Source: Thermomicrobiales bacterium (lineage in GTDB: Bacteria; Chloroflexota; Chloroflexia; Thermomicrobiales; UBA6265). Taken from it: 64,000 bases of DNA. The DNA lies in assembly GCA_030447415.1 (NCBI GenBank), contig JAUJOZ010000002.1, positions 237,139-301,138 of the forward strand. Reading direction: 5' to 3'. Below are positions 52,580 through 61,689 of the stretch, piece after piece; within the stretch, counting starts at the first letter, position 1; each line of letters begins with the position of its first letter. A model generated the notes under the pieces. It ran no database searches, was not told the origin of the DNA, and saw only the letters and a list, made by a program, of their open reading frames with translations. A program made the translations under genes and the position numbers.

Positions 52580-53899
52580 ATGCGCAGCTTTCTCACCCAC
52601 CTCGAATGCAGCAACTGCGCGGCGACGTACTCCGCGGACCAGCTGGTGACGATCTGCCCCGCCTGCGGCAAGGTCCTGTTCGCGCGCTACGACCTCGCCG
52701 CGGCGGCGAAGGCCATGACGCCTCAGGGCCTCGCGGGGCGCCGCTGGAACCTCTGGCGGTACTTTGAGCTGCTGCCCGTGCGCGATCTCGCCAACGCCAT
52801 CACGCTCGGCGAAGGCGGGACGCCGCTGCTCTCCGCCCCAACGCTCGGCCGGACGTTCGGGTTCGACCGGTTGCTGATCAAAGACGAGGGGCAGAACCCG
52901 ACCGGCAGCTTCAAGGCGCGCGGTCTCGGCGTCGCGGTCTCCCGGGCGAAGGAGCTGGGCGCGCCGGCGGTGGCGATCCCGTCGGCCGGCAACGCCGCGG
53001 CCGCGATGGCGGCCTATGCTGCCCGCGCCGGGTTGCCCGCTGTCGTCGTCATGCCTGCGGACGCGCCGGAGGTGATGAAGGCCGAGTGTCGGGCGTACGG
53101 TGCGACGGTGCTGCTCGTCGACGGCCTGATCAACGACGCGGGCAAGCTCGTCCGCGAGGGAGCCGCCGTCCACGGCTGGTTCGATGTCTCTACCCTGAAG
53201 GAGCCCTACCGGGCCGAAGGCAAGAAGACGATGGGCCTCGAGCTGGTCGAGCAACTCGGCTGGCGCGTGCCGGACGCGATCGTCTACCCGACCGGCGGCG
53301 GGACCGGGATCGTTGGGATGTGGAAGGCGTTCGCCGAGCTGGAGGAGATGGGGCTGATCGGCCCAGAACGGCCGAAGCTGATCGTCGTCCAGGCGGAGGG
53401 ATGCGCGCCGATCGTCCGCGCGTTCGATGCCGGCGAGCGGCACGCGCCGCTCTGGGCGAACTCTGCCACCGTCGCGCCCGGGATGCGCGTGCCAGTGGCG
53501 ATCGGCGACTACCTGATCCTCGACGCCGTCCGCCGGAGTGGCGGCACCGCCCTCACCGTCTCCGACGCCGAGCTGATGGAGGGAGTCCACCTTGCGGCCA
53601 CGCGGGAAGGACTCTATGGCTCGCCGGAGGCCGGTGCCGCCGTCATCGCCGCCGGGAAGCTCCGCGCGAGCGGGTTCCTCCGCCAGGAGGACGAGGTGGT
53701 CGTCTTTTCGACCGGCGCCGGGATGAAGCACACCGACCTGGTCGCCGCCGAGTACCCAGTGCTTGACCCGGCGGCACCAGCCGAGGCGCTCACCGCCGTT
53801 GGGGAAGCCGCCGGCGGGGAGCCGGATGCACGAGGAATTGCTGCGACAGCCGCTGGTCTACAGCATCCCGGGCATGGACGAGGTGGAGATCCGACGTGA
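52580..53899 (+). CDS. thrC: Threonine synthase
   Basis: A 439-residue PLP enzyme converting O-phosphohomoserine to threonine and phosphate. The N-terminus carries a rubredoxin-like CSNCAATYSADQLVTICPACGK, then GEGGTPLLSAPTLG, the PLP lysine in GQNPTGSFKARGLGVAVS, the phosphate-type SAGNAAAAMAAYAARAG, KEPYRAEGKKTMGLELVEQLGW and PTGGGTGIVGMWKAF. ATG 52580 follows GGGGAG. Its 3' end overlaps the start of the broken hydrolase by 74 bases; the last 25 residues may be off-frame extension. Confidence 0.92.
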   Translation: MRSFLTHLECSNCAATYSADQLVTICPACGKVLFARYDLAAAAKAMTPQGLAGRRWNLWRYFELLPVRDLANAITLGEGGTPLLSAPTLGRTFGFDRLLIKDEGQNPTGSFKARGLGVAVSRAKELGAPAVAIPSAGNAAAAMAAYAARAGLPAVVVMPADAPEVMKAECRAYGATVLLVDGLINDAGKLVREGAAVHGWFDVSTLKEPYRAEGKKTMGLELVEQLGWRVPDAIVYPTGGGTGIVGMWKAFAELEEMGLIGPERPKLIVVQAEGCAPIVRAFDAGERHAPLWANSATVAPGMRVPVAIGDYLILDAVRRSGGTALTVSDAELMEGVHLAATREGLYGSPEAGAAVIAAGKLRASGFLRQEDEVVVFSTGAGMKHTDLVAAEYPVLDPAAPAEALTAVGEAAGGEPDARGIAATAAGLQHPGHGRGGDPT

Positions 53900-54644
53900 T
53901 CTGACGTACCGAGCCACGGAACAGGCCGACCTCACGATGGACGTCTACCTCCCCTTGGGAGCGTCGAGCGGTGCTCGCTTTCCCGCCGTCCTGTTCGTTC
54001 ACGGCGGTCCCCTCCCCACCGACCTGCCGCTGCTGCCCAAAGATTGGGGAGTCTACGTATCCTAAGGGAAGCTGGCGGCTGCGTCCGGTCTCGCCGGGGT
54101 CACCTTCAACCACCGCCATTCCAGTCGCTCGAACTTCGACGACCCGGCGGCCGATCTCGCCGCCGCCGTCGCGTTCGTGGGAGACAATGCCGTCTCGCTG
54201 CGCATTGACCCTGACCGTCTCTGCCTCTGGGGCTTCTCGGGTGGCGGCCCGCTCCTGAGCTTCGTGCTGCGTGACCCGCCCGCATTCGTGCGCTGCCTCG
54301 TGGCGTATTACGCGGTGCTGGACCTGAGACACCTCGGTGAGCGCTCGGAGCTGGATCGAGAGACGGCGCGGGCGTTCTCTCCCGCGGCCCACCTCGGGAG
54401 GAATTGCCCTTGGGACCTTCCCATCTTCGTCGCCCGGACCGGGCTGGACCGACCCGCGATCAACGAAGCGATCGACGGATTCGTCCGCCAGAGCCTCGCC
54501 GCCAACGCCTGCCTCGAGCTGGCGAACCATCCGCGCGGTCGCCACGCGTTCGACATCCTCGACGATGACGACCGTACGCGGGAGATCATCGCCGGGACCG
54601 TCCAGTTCGTCCGAACGCATCTCGCCCGCCCCGGGCTGAGATAA
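53826..54644 (+). pseudogene. Alpha/beta hydrolase (dienelactone/BD-FAE-like) with in-frame TAA
   Basis: ATG 53826 opens a 272-codon frame interrupted by TAA at 54063-54065. Before the stop: QADLTMDVYLPLG, AVLFVHGGPLP (oxyanion HGG). After it: GKLAAASGLAGVTFNHRH, the nucleophile elbow LCLWGFSGGGPL, the Asp region FVARTGLDRPAINEAIDGF and the His in NHPRGRHAFDI. Relatives have an aromatic residue where the stop is (S-Y-G-R-L-AAASG), so TAC or TAT to TAA is likely. All catalytic residues remain. It overlaps threonine synthase by 74 bases, which suggests that one of the two ends has shifted. Confidence 0.75.
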
Positions 54645-55195
54645 CGGCGAGGGATGCGCCAAGGCCGGGGCCCGGAAGGCGCGACCGCTCGCCCCGGCCG
54701 GCGCCGAACGGGTAGGGGGCGAGAGAACCCGCGATGCGACCTCCGTTCGGCGTAGTGACTCGTCGCGTTGCCGACCGCTCCGTTTCCTTCCCGGCGCCCC
54801 ACGTCGGCAGTCCTTGGCCCCATGCGGCGGCTGACCGATTGACGGGCGCCGAGCCACGTGATACGACAGTCGCCGGGGACGCGCTCGCGTCGCCCTGTCC
54901 GTGTCCGAGCCTAACAGTGGGCGCTACGTGCGCCAGGGAGGACGCATGAGGCACGCCAAACACCGGCGCCCCGGTTTCGCGGGGCAGCCTGGTGCACCAC
55001 GTTCGGCCCGTCGCGGGCCGGCGTAGGCGACCTCCCGCCTCCTCTTCCTCGTCTCCTCACCAGCTCTGCTCCTCCGCGGAGCCGCGGGCGCACCCAACCG
55101 CCTGCCGCTTCGTCGTGTCCCGCGGCCGTGAGGTCGTGCTGGGGCGGTCGCGCCCGCTAGCGTGATCTGCCGTGGGCCCACCTGGGAGCAGAAAC
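54645..55195. other. Intergenic region
   Basis: About 550 bases before the MFS gene. No gene, hairpin or promoter was recognised. Confidence 0.3.
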
Positions 55196-56407
55196 GTGGC
55201 CTTGTTCCGCGCGTTGTCCCACCGCCCGTTTGCCCTGTTGTGGGGTGGGCAAACCGTGTCCCGCCTCAGCGACAGCCTCTATCTGATCGCGCTCGCCTGG
55301 TGGATTCTGGAGGAGACCGGCTCCGCCGCCGCTATGGGCACGGTCCTGATCTTCTCGACCGTGCCCGAGTTACTGTTTCTGCTCGTCGGCGGGGTAGCGG
55401 TCGATCGATTCTCCCGCGTGCATCTGATGCTCGCCTCGGACCTGCTACGGAGCGCGGTCGTCGGCATCGTCGCCGTGCTCGCCGCGAGCGATCTCCTCGT
55501 GCTCTGGCACCTCTTTGTCGCCAGCGCCCTGTTCGGGGTCGTCCGGGCGTTCTTCTATCCCGCCTACATGGCCGTCATCCCGGACGTGCTGCCGAGCGCG
55601 GTTCTGCCGAGCGCGAACGCGCTGCGCAGCATCAGCCTCCAACTCGCGGGCATCGTCGGGCCGGCGATCGGCGGGTTCGTCGTGGCCCAGGGCGGCACGG
55701 CGATGGCCTTCGGCCTGGACGCGCTGTCGTTCGTCGTCTCGGCCGCGTGCGTCGCCGGCGTGGCGCGGCTGCCGGCGCTGCGGACACCGGCGCCGTCCGG
55801 GGCGGGGGCGCTGCATGAACTCCGCGAAGGGTTTCGCACCGTCCTCGCTGCCCCTTGGCTCTGGATCACGATCACCATCGCCGGCGTCAGCAACCTCACG
55901 CTCGCCGGGCCCCTCGAGGCCGCGCTGCCGCTGTTGGTCAGGGAGGAACTCGGGGCGGGCGTGCGCGTCTACGCGCTCCTGAACTCGCTGTCGGCCGCCG
56001 GGGCTATCGTGGCGGCCGTGTGGCTTGGCCGGGTTGGGCGGTTGCGGCGGCGGGGGCCGCTCACGTACGGCGCCTGGCTGGTGCTCGCGGTCATGGCTGT
56101 GGCGCTGGGCCTGCCGATCACCATCGTCGGCGCCGCAGTCGCCATGTTCGTCCTCGGCGCGGCGGAGACGACGCTCGGCCTCGTCTGGACAAATACGCTC
56201 CAGGAACTGGTGCCGGGGGAGCGACTGGGCCGAGTGGCCAGCATCGACGCCCTCGGTTCCTACGCCCTCCTGCCGGTCGGGTTCGGTCTCGCGGGGATCA
56301 CCGCCGACCGGTTCGGTCCGGCGCCGGTCTTCGTCGTCGGCGGCGCGCTCGGCGCCGCGATCATTGCCCTCGGCCTACTGCACCCCGCGGTGCGGGATCT
56401 GGACTGA
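55196..56407 (+). CDS. MFS transporter (DHA3/enterobactin-exporter type)
   Basis: A 403-residue permease with twelve predicted helices. The start (LFRALSHRPFALLWGGQTVSRLSDSLYLIALAWWILEETGSAAAMGTV) and LLFLLVGGVAVDRFSRVHLML (cytoplasmic loop 2-3 with G-x3-D-R) follow the DHA3 drug-efflux/siderophore-exporter branch, as does YPAYMAVIPDVLPSAVLPSANALRS. GTG 55196 is preferred with GGGAG upstream; a GTG at 55172 adds eight residues. Substrate unknown. Confidence 0.88.
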   Translation: MALFRALSHRPFALLWGGQTVSRLSDSLYLIALAWWILEETGSAAAMGTVLIFSTVPELLFLLVGGVAVDRFSRVHLMLASDLLRSAVVGIVAVLAASDLLVLWHLFVASALFGVVRAFFYPAYMAVIPDVLPSAVLPSANALRSISLQLAGIVGPAIGGFVVAQGGTAMAFGLDALSFVVSAACVAGVARLPALRTPAPSGAGALHELREGFRTVLAAPWLWITITIAGVSNLTLAGPLEAALPLLVREELGAGVRVYALLNSLSAAGAIVAAVWLGRVGRLRRRGPLTYGAWLVLAVMAVALGLPITIVGAAVAMFVLGAAETTLGLVWTNTLQELVPGERLGRVASIDALGSYALLPVGFGLAGITADRFGPAPVFVVGGALGAAIIALGLLHPAVRDLD

Positions 56408-56679
56408 GCAATACGCCGGACATCATGCGCGCCCCCCCGGCCGACGAACTGCATGCCGCGCCGACGCGATGCAGGGAGCAGAGACATGGGAGCCCCGCGT
56501 GGCCCTGACCTGACCGGCGCGCTGAGGCCGGCCGTCGCCGTCCCGGTGGTGGGACCGACCGTCCGCTCGCGGGTCGTTGGAGGCGACCGAGGCTACACAA
56601 CTCGCCTGACCGGAGTGCGGTCGGGACCGGGCGCGCATGGTGCCACGATCGATACCCTGTTACAGTGCTCGCGCTGTCC

Positions 56680-56705
56680 GTGCGGTGCCCCAGAGGGCAC
56701 CGCAC
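56680..56705 (+). terminator. Stem-loop before the desaturase gene
   Basis: Arms GTGCGGTGCC and GGCACCGCAC with loop CCAGAG, followed after seven bases by CTGTTTTACTTT. It may terminate the MFS transcript or attenuate the desaturase gene. Confidence 0.45.
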
Positions 56706-56776
56706 CGAATCTGTTTTACTTTCATGGGCTCTCGGGATAGCACGGACGAAAGGGAACCGGTGTGACCGCTGCAAAA

Positions 56777-56794
56777 CCCCCCCCCCCCCGGGGG
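56777..56794 (+). repeat. C13-G5 homopolymer tract in the desaturase 5' end
   Basis: Thirteen C followed by five G. A GTG at 56762 with an AAGGGA site opens a frame (TAAKPPPP) that leaves the desaturase frame only because of tract length; twelve C would join them in frame. See the corresponding finding. Confidence 0.85.
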
Positions 56795-56810
56795 CGGTCG
56801 GCGGCACACT

Positions 56811-57842
56811 GTGGGGCAGGACGTGTGGGCGGGCGGGCCGCTGCTCGCATTCCCGTGGGCCCTGTACCGGGCTGTGCGGACGCGGCGCATCGGCCGCAAG
56901 GTCGTGGCCACGACCGTCGTCGGCTACCTCCTGACCGGGCAAGGGATCACGCTCGGCTTCCATCGCCTGGCCACCCACGAGGCGTTCAAGTGCCATCGCC
57001 TGGTCAAGGGGATCGCCCTCATCCTCGGCTCGGCGGCAGCCCAAGGCCCCGTTATCACCTGGGCAGACAACCACCGTCGGCACCACATTCACGCCGATCG
57101 GGCAGGCGACCCGCATTCGCCCCACGCCGACTTCGACGAGGGGTGGCGGGAAGCCCTCAAGGGCTTCTTGCACGCCCACATCTTCTGGATGTTCCGCGAC
57201 CCAGCGGACGATGTCGGCCGCTATACCAAGCGCTTGCGCGAGGACAGGCTCGTCGACTTCGTCGACCGCTCCTTCGGCGTCTGGGTTGGGTTGGGGCTGC
57301 TGATCCCCGGGCTCATCGCCGGCTGGCGTGGGTTTGTCTGGGGCGGCATCATCCGAATGCTGCTGATGAACCACGCCACGTTTGCGGTGAACTCGATCTG
57401 CCACATGTTCGGCTCGCGGCGGTTCAACACGGCGGACGAGAGTCGGAACAACTGGTTCATCGCGCTCCTCACCGGCGGTGAGGGGAACCACAACAACCAC
57501 CATGCGAACGCCAAGGCGGCCTACCACGGCCTAACGTGGCGCGAGTACGATCTCACCGGCTACGTGATTCGCGTCCTGGCCCTTGTGGGTCTGGTCTGGG
57601 ATGTCCACCAACCGACGCCCGAGGAAATCGCTGCGCGGCAGCGGCAACTGGAGCGGCAAGCGGCCAAGACCAACGGCGCGATGACGACCGACGAGGGGAC
57701 CCAGTCCGTGGCCGTCGACGGCGCCCTCCAGGCGATCGGGTGCGATTCGGGGCCGACGGGCATGGGCCGGAACGTGGTGGTCACCCTGCCGCAGCAGGCG
57801 GCTGGCGCCGCTCTGGACACGAGATTGGCCGGCGACGACTAG
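56811..57842 (+). CDS. Acyl-CoA (delta-9-type) fatty acid desaturase
   Basis: A membrane di-iron desaturase that puts a double bond into acyl chains. Three histidine boxes are clear: GFHRLATH, NHRRHHIHAD and GEGNHNNHHANAK. GYLLTGQGITLGFHR and SAAAQGPVITWADNHRRHH are standard for the bacterial stearoyl-CoA desaturase-like family. About 343 residues from GTG 56811, but this start has no ribosome binding site; the better start is GTG 56762, out of frame by one base because of the C13 tract. A C-terminal tail of about 80 residues after the catalytic core is not conserved. Expression may depend on tract length. Confidence 0.85.
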   Translation: MGQDVWAGGPLLAFPWALYRAVRTRRIGRKVVATTVVGYLLTGQGITLGFHRLATHEAFKCHRLVKGIALILGSAAAQGPVITWADNHRRHHIHADRAGDPHSPHADFDEGWREALKGFLHAHIFWMFRDPADDVGRYTKRLREDRLVDFVDRSFGVWVGLGLLIPGLIAGWRGFVWGGIIRMLLMNHATFAVNSICHMFGSRRFNTADESRNNWFIALLTGGEGNHNNHHANAKAAYHGLTWREYDLTGYVIRVLALVGLVWDVHQPTPEEIAARQRQLERQAAKTNGAMTTDEGTQSVAVDGALQAIGCDSGPTGMGRNVVVTLPQQAAGAALDTRLAGDD

Positions 57843-57933
57843 GACTCGCGTTTCACCGGAGACCGTCGCGTCGCTGGTGGGCAACGGGTCGGCGTGGCGC
57901 CGCGGCGATCCTGATCGCTAAGGGGCCGTTCCG

Positions 57934-58353
57934 ATGTCCGCCGACGCCAACCGGGCGGTTGGGCCGCGGTCCATCGCGGAGGCCTTGAACGCCGGAAACC
58001 TCGATGCCGCGAACGACCTCGTCCACCCCGCCGGTGTGGTCCCCGAGGTTGGCTAGGGACCGGGGGTAGCCAAGCGCAACGTAGCAATCTTCCGACGGCG
58101 TTCCCCGACCCGGTAGGGACGGGAGCGAGAGATCCTGCACACGGCTGCCGCAGGCGACCTGGTGGCTGCACGGTTGGTGCTTCACGACTCGCACCGGGGC
58201 CAGTTTCCCGCAATCGCCCCGATCGGTAAGCGCGTCACGCTGCAGGAGCAGACATTTGGGCGGGTCGCGGCGGGCAGGCTGCACACAGCCTCGTTCCACG
58301 CCGACGCCTTGGGGGCGCACGTTCAGCCGGAGTCGTTCCCCGCTGTAAAGTGA
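57934..58353 (+). pseudogene. SnoaL-like (ester cyclase/NTF2-fold) remnant
   Basis: From ATG 57934 the frame reads RSIAEALNAGNLDAANDLVHPAG, stops at TAG 58054-58056, continues GVAKRNVAIFR, meets a second TAG near 58114, and resumes REILHTAAAGDLVAARLVLHDSHRGQ, AIAPIGKRVTLQEQTFGRVAAGRL. This is the order of SnoaL/ester-cyclase proteins (NAGNLDA..V, GDKVVARW..GTHRGEF.GIPPTGKRV). Around the second stop another frame reads TAFPDPVG, the expected conserved segment, so two indels are also present. Confidence 0.7.
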
Positions 58354-58606
58354 AACCAGGACCGATCCATCGGTCCCCGCCGATCCATGCTCCAAGACCA
58401 CCGTCGGCTTGCCAACGCGCCCTGGCCGACCGTGCCCTGGCGCTTGCCAGCCACCAGTCACCCGTTCGGCGACCGACTGGGCTCCGTCGTAGGCACCTGC
58501 ATCTCAGCAGTCATGGGGATCCTGCGGCGGACGGCCGTTCCCCCCGGGATCGAATCAAGCATGGAGAGAAGCAGGAAGCGTTGGGCCCGACGATGGGCGA
58601 GCGCTG

Positions 58607-58957
58607 CTAGACCTCGTCTGCCCGCATGGCCTCGGGCCGGCGGGGCGCGCGGCTCGGGTCGGGGACGTAGATGAGGGCGGTGATGCGGCCGCCGTCGGTC
58701 TGGAACATTACTTCACTGTCCGACTCCTTCAAGCATCGCGCGAGCTCGTCGTCCAGTTTCCCGTACCCGTCGGAGACGACGTAGACCGCCACGTGGCGAA
58801 GCCGATGGGCCGTCCCGACGGCCCGCCCTTCCTCGTCGTGGATGATCTGTCCGTCCAGGTCAGCGTCCGGCTTGGTCGGCTCGTCCGGTGCCGCTGGCTT
58901 GGCGAAGAGCTCATCGCCAAGGCGCTTGACGAGATACGCGGATGCCTTCCTCTGCAC
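58607..58957 (-). CDS. Hypothetical protein
   Basis: A 116-residue soluble protein. The middle (AHRLRHVAVYVVSDGYGKLDDELARCLKESDSEVMFQTDGGRITALIYVPD) looks like an alpha/beta fold; no family was recognised. GTG 58957 follows GGAGAG at normal spacing, and codon usage matches neighbours. Convergent with the SnoaL remnant. Confidence 0.6.
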   Translation of the reverse strand: MQRKASAYLVKRLGDELFAKPAAPDEPTKPDADLDGQIIHDEEGRAVGTAHRLRHVAVYVVSDGYGKLDDELARCLKESDSEVMFQTDGGRITALIYVPDPSRAPRRPEAMRADEV

Positions 58958-59712
58958 GGGACTCTCCTCTTGATTGGTCCAGGCACCTGGCGCGTAGGAC
59001 CGACTGGTTGGCGTGGACGTGGTCGTGGTCGTGGTCGCGGTTCCGAACCCTCTCTACCGTGTGGGCGTTGCGGTGTCAACGACGAGCGCGGCGGCCGCTC
59101 CCACATTGCCGGCCATTCGCCGCGGGCCCGGCGCGCCGGCCGCGCCCGGGGATGAGGACCGCGGCGACGGGGCGCCCTGACCCACGGCGCCCGTCGGTCT
59201 CGTGGGGAATTGACGCGGCGTCATGGTGCGGACATGCGCGCCATCCTCCAGACATCCCGGCCCCCGCCATGCCCGCGCCGACGATCCCCATCCGGCAGCG
59301 CGCATGGAGACACGGAGAACGATATCGACCTGCTGCTCGGCCACCACAAGAACAAGTTCCAGGACAAGACCGCGCTGATCGAGCCATCGGTGGCGCTACC
59401 AGGCGGGGTCGGCCGGGGTTTCTTATTCCAGCGCAGCACGCCGTGGTCCGCACCCCCATTCCGCTACCGTTCTCCGCCGGTCTAGCGACCGTGACCCATG
59501 ACTGCCAACGCCGCGGCGGGTCCGTGCCGAGCACCGGCGCCGCATGGTATAGTGGATTACCCCAGACGCGCCCCACGGTCGCGCGCTCGTCGGACCCGCT
59601 CCCAGCGCATCCGCGTGCCTTGTTCCGCCGGAGTCGTTTGAGGCCGTTCAGGTCGGTCGGTTGGCGTGTTCGAGGTCATGGTTCGACCTCGGCGAAGAGA
59701 GGTTTAGGCGGA
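58958..59712. other. Gap with an extended -10 promoter
   Basis: About 750 bases. No gene supported, though short open frames cross 59210-59485. The right end has an extended -10 (TGgTATAGT, hexamer 59548-59553) suited to drive the zinc-ribbon gene, giving a leader of about 150 bases. Confidence 0.4.
59545..59553 (+). promoter_or_regulatory. Extended -10 promoter of the zinc-ribbon gene
   Basis: TGgTATAGT, a TGn extension directly before a near-consensus -10. The -35 at normal spacing (TGCCGA) is poor, as expected for extended -10 promoters. Confidence 0.5.
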
Positions 59713-60099
59713 ATGAGCGATCGCACGGTGACCTGCCGCGACTGCGGCCAGGCGTTCACCTTCACGGCCGGGGAGCAGGCCTTCTACCAGGAGCGGGGGT
59801 TCTCCGAGCCCCAGCGCTGCCCCAGTTGCCGCGCGGAGCGCAAGGCGCAGCGCGGGACGGGCGGCTATGACAGCGGCCGCAGTGGCGGTGGCTACTCCAG
59901 CGGCGGTTACTCGGGCGGTGGCTATTCCGGTGGCGGCGGAGGGTACTCCTCCGGCCCGCGCCAGATGTTCCCGGCCGTTTGTTCCAGCTGCGGCAAGGAG
60001 ACGGAGGTGCCGTTCCAGCCCCGGGGCGACAAGCCGGTCTACTGCCGTGAGTGCTTCCAGCAGCAGCGGACGTCCAGCCCACGCTACGGCAGCTACTAG
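59713..60099 (+). CDS. Two-zinc-ribbon protein with Gly-rich linker (CxxC-CxxC family)
   Basis: A 128-residue protein. The N-terminal ribbon has CRDCGQAFTFTAGEQAFYQERGFSEPQRCPSC, of the zf-trcl type. A linker of Gly, Ser and Tyr with GGYS repeats (about residues 48-78) follows. The C-terminal ribbon is CSSCGKETEVPFQPRGDKPVYCREC, the CxxC-x17-CxxC domain. Such proteins are common in Chloroflexota and neighbours and are of unknown function; nucleic-acid binding is plausible. Followed by a strong hairpin terminator. Confidence 0.88.
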   Translation: MSDRTVTCRDCGQAFTFTAGEQAFYQERGFSEPQRCPSCRAERKAQRGTGGYDSGRSGGGYSSGGYSGGGYSGGGGGYSSGPRQMFPAVCSSCGKETEVPFQPRGDKPVYCRECFQQQRTSSPRYGSY

Positions 60100-60117
60100 C
60101 CGGTATAAGCGGCAGCG

Positions 60118-60147
60118 GCGCCGGCCGAGCAGGTTCTCGGCCGGCGC
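60118..60147 (+). terminator. Stem-loop after zinc-ribbon gene
   Basis: Perfect 12-bp stem (GCGCCGGCCGAG / CTCGGCCGGCGC), loop CAGGTT, then TAGCTTTG. Nineteen bases after the stop codon. Confidence 0.75.
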
Positions 60148-60417
60148 TAGCTTTGACCTGTTCCGCCCGGCCTAGGCCCACCGCTGCCTGACTTCCTCGG
60201 CGACTGGACGGCGCTGGCGTCGCGGTCGATAGCGAATCCGGTCGATAGATCGAAGCAGGTGTGCGTTGGCCTGCCCGTCACCGACTACGGGTTGCGGCTG
60301 AGGCCATAGGCGTCCTCCCGGCTACCGGGGGCCGCCTTCTGCCGTTGCGGGCGGACGATCTGAGCAGTGGCGGCTTGCCCACCGCCGTTGCGGGATGACC
60401 GGCGTGAGGGAGGAGGC

Positions 60418-61689
60418 ATGGATCGGTATCCGGCGGAGTCCGTTCCGGTCCCGCTGGGGGCGTCGTCCCCGCTTGTCGGGCAGGTGCCGACCTCGGGTTG
60501 TCCGGCGGAACGGCGTGTCCTGCCCGCCCTATGTGTCGCCTCGTTCCTGGGCACGCTCAGCTTTGTCGCTCCCGCTCCCTTCTTCCCCGAGATGGCCCCG
60601 GACCTCGACACCAGCGTCCCTCTCCTCGGGCAGGTCGTCACGGTGGTGCTGCTCCTCGGCTCGGTCCTCGGCCTCGCGGTCGGCCCGCTCGCCGACGAGT
60701 ACGGCCATCGACGTCTGATGGTCATCGGCATGGTCGCCGTCGCGGTCGCCATGCTCGGCGTCGGCCTGGCGCCCTCCTACGCGGTCCTCCTCGCCACCAG
60801 CCCGGCGGGCGGACTCGGCGGCGCCACCGTCGTGGCGTTGCCGCCCGCGATCGCCGGGATCTACTTCACGGGGGCAGCTCGCCGTCGCGCAATCGGCTGG
60901 ACGGTCGCGGCGATGGCCGTCGCGGCAATAGGCGGGGTGCCGGTCCTGACGGCGATCGGCGAGGGCGTGGGGTGGCGGGCGGTCTTCGTCGGAATCGGGC
61001 TTGCGGCGCTGGGCGCGGCGTGGCTGGTGGGGACAGCCCTGCCCCGTGACACCAAGCGGGCCCCGGCACCGCTGCGAGTGCGGGCGCTCCTGGCCGCCTA
61101 TCGGCCGCTGCTTCGGCACCGGCCGACCCTTCGCCTCTTCGGCGCGACGGCTCTGCGCACGGCGTGCTGGATTGGCCTGCTGACCTACTTCGGGGCATTC
61201 TTGAAGGAGGAGCTCGGGTTGGGCCCCCGGCAGGTCGGGGTCGCCTACATGGTCGGTGGCGCGGGCTACTGCTTGGGAAGCGTGGCAGCGGGCAGTCGAC
61301 TTGGCGGCCTTCCCCTCCGAACGGTGGTCGCCGCGTCGAACGCCGCGATGGGCCTCTTGGTGGGCCTCATCGTTGCCTTGCCCCTTGGGCCGGTGGCCAC
61401 CGTCGCCCTTCTCTCCCTTGCCGCCTTTGTCGGGGCGATTGGGTCGGGGGGCCTGACGGCGCTGCTGGCGGAAGAGACCCCGGCCGGCGCGGCGACGACG
61501 ATGGGGCTGAATGGGGCGATCTTCAGCCTTGGAGCGGCCGGGGGCTCCGCCGCGGGTGGTCTGCTCCTGGCGGTCGGCGGCTACGACACGCTTGGCCTCG
61601 GCCTGCCGGTTTTCGCCTTGGCTTCGACGCTGCTCGTCTGGCAGCCGAGCCGCTCGGCCATCACCGCCGAGAATGCCGCAGACGGCTGA
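60418..61689 (+). CDS. MFS transporter
   Basis: A 423-residue permease with twelve helices. Motif A appears as GLAVGPLADEYGHRRLMVIGM after helix 2. Other segments include RAIGWTVAAMAVAAIGGVPVLTAIGEGVGWRAVFVGIG and LGGLPLRTVVAASNAAMGLLVGL. It resembles Bcr/AraJ-like drug:proton antiporters. ATG 60418 has GGGAGGAGG directly upstream. Stands alone after the zinc-ribbon gene; substrate unknown. Confidence 0.88.
   Translation: MDRYPAESVPVPLGASSPLVGQVPTSGCPAERRVLPALCVASFLGTLSFVAPAPFFPEMAPDLDTSVPLLGQVVTVVLLLGSVLGLAVGPLADEYGHRRLMVIGMVAVAVAMLGVGLAPSYAVLLATSPAGGLGGATVVALPPAIAGIYFTGAARRRAIGWTVAAMAVAAIGGVPVLTAIGEGVGWRAVFVGIGLAALGAAWLVGTALPRDTKRAPAPLRVRALLAAYRPLLRHRPTLRLFGATALRTACWIGLLTYFGAFLKEELGLGPRQVGVAYMVGGAGYCLGSVAAGSRLGGLPLRTVVAASNAAMGLLVGLIVALPLGPVATVALLSLAAFVGAIGSGGLTALLAEETPAGAATTMGLNGAIFSLGAAGGSAAGGLLLAVGGYDTLGLGLPVFALASTLLVWQPSRSAITAENAADG

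Larger units (their letters stand above)
56408..56810. other. Gap with stem-loop and poly-C tract
   Basis: About 400 bases between the MFS and desaturase genes. It carries a 10-bp stem-loop (56680-56705) and the poly-C/poly-G tract just upstream of the desaturase frame. No separate gene supported. Confidence 0.35.

Noticed and set aside
21524..54065. Reassignment of TAA to a sense codon, suggested by TAA at or near conserved Tyr positions
   Set aside because: Several intact genes in the window end in TAA (for example at 20021, 22711 and 24530), and TAG and TGA also interrupt frames. Mutation or sequencing error explains this better than a changed code.
56280..57527. 388-codon minus-strand frame over the desaturase
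   Set aside because: The three histidine boxes on the plus strand identify the real gene; the antisense frame has no recognisable domain.
59870..59960. Tandem repeat array
   Set aside because: The short repeats encode the Gly-Ser-Tyr linker of the zinc-ribbon protein; there are no spacers as in CRISPR.
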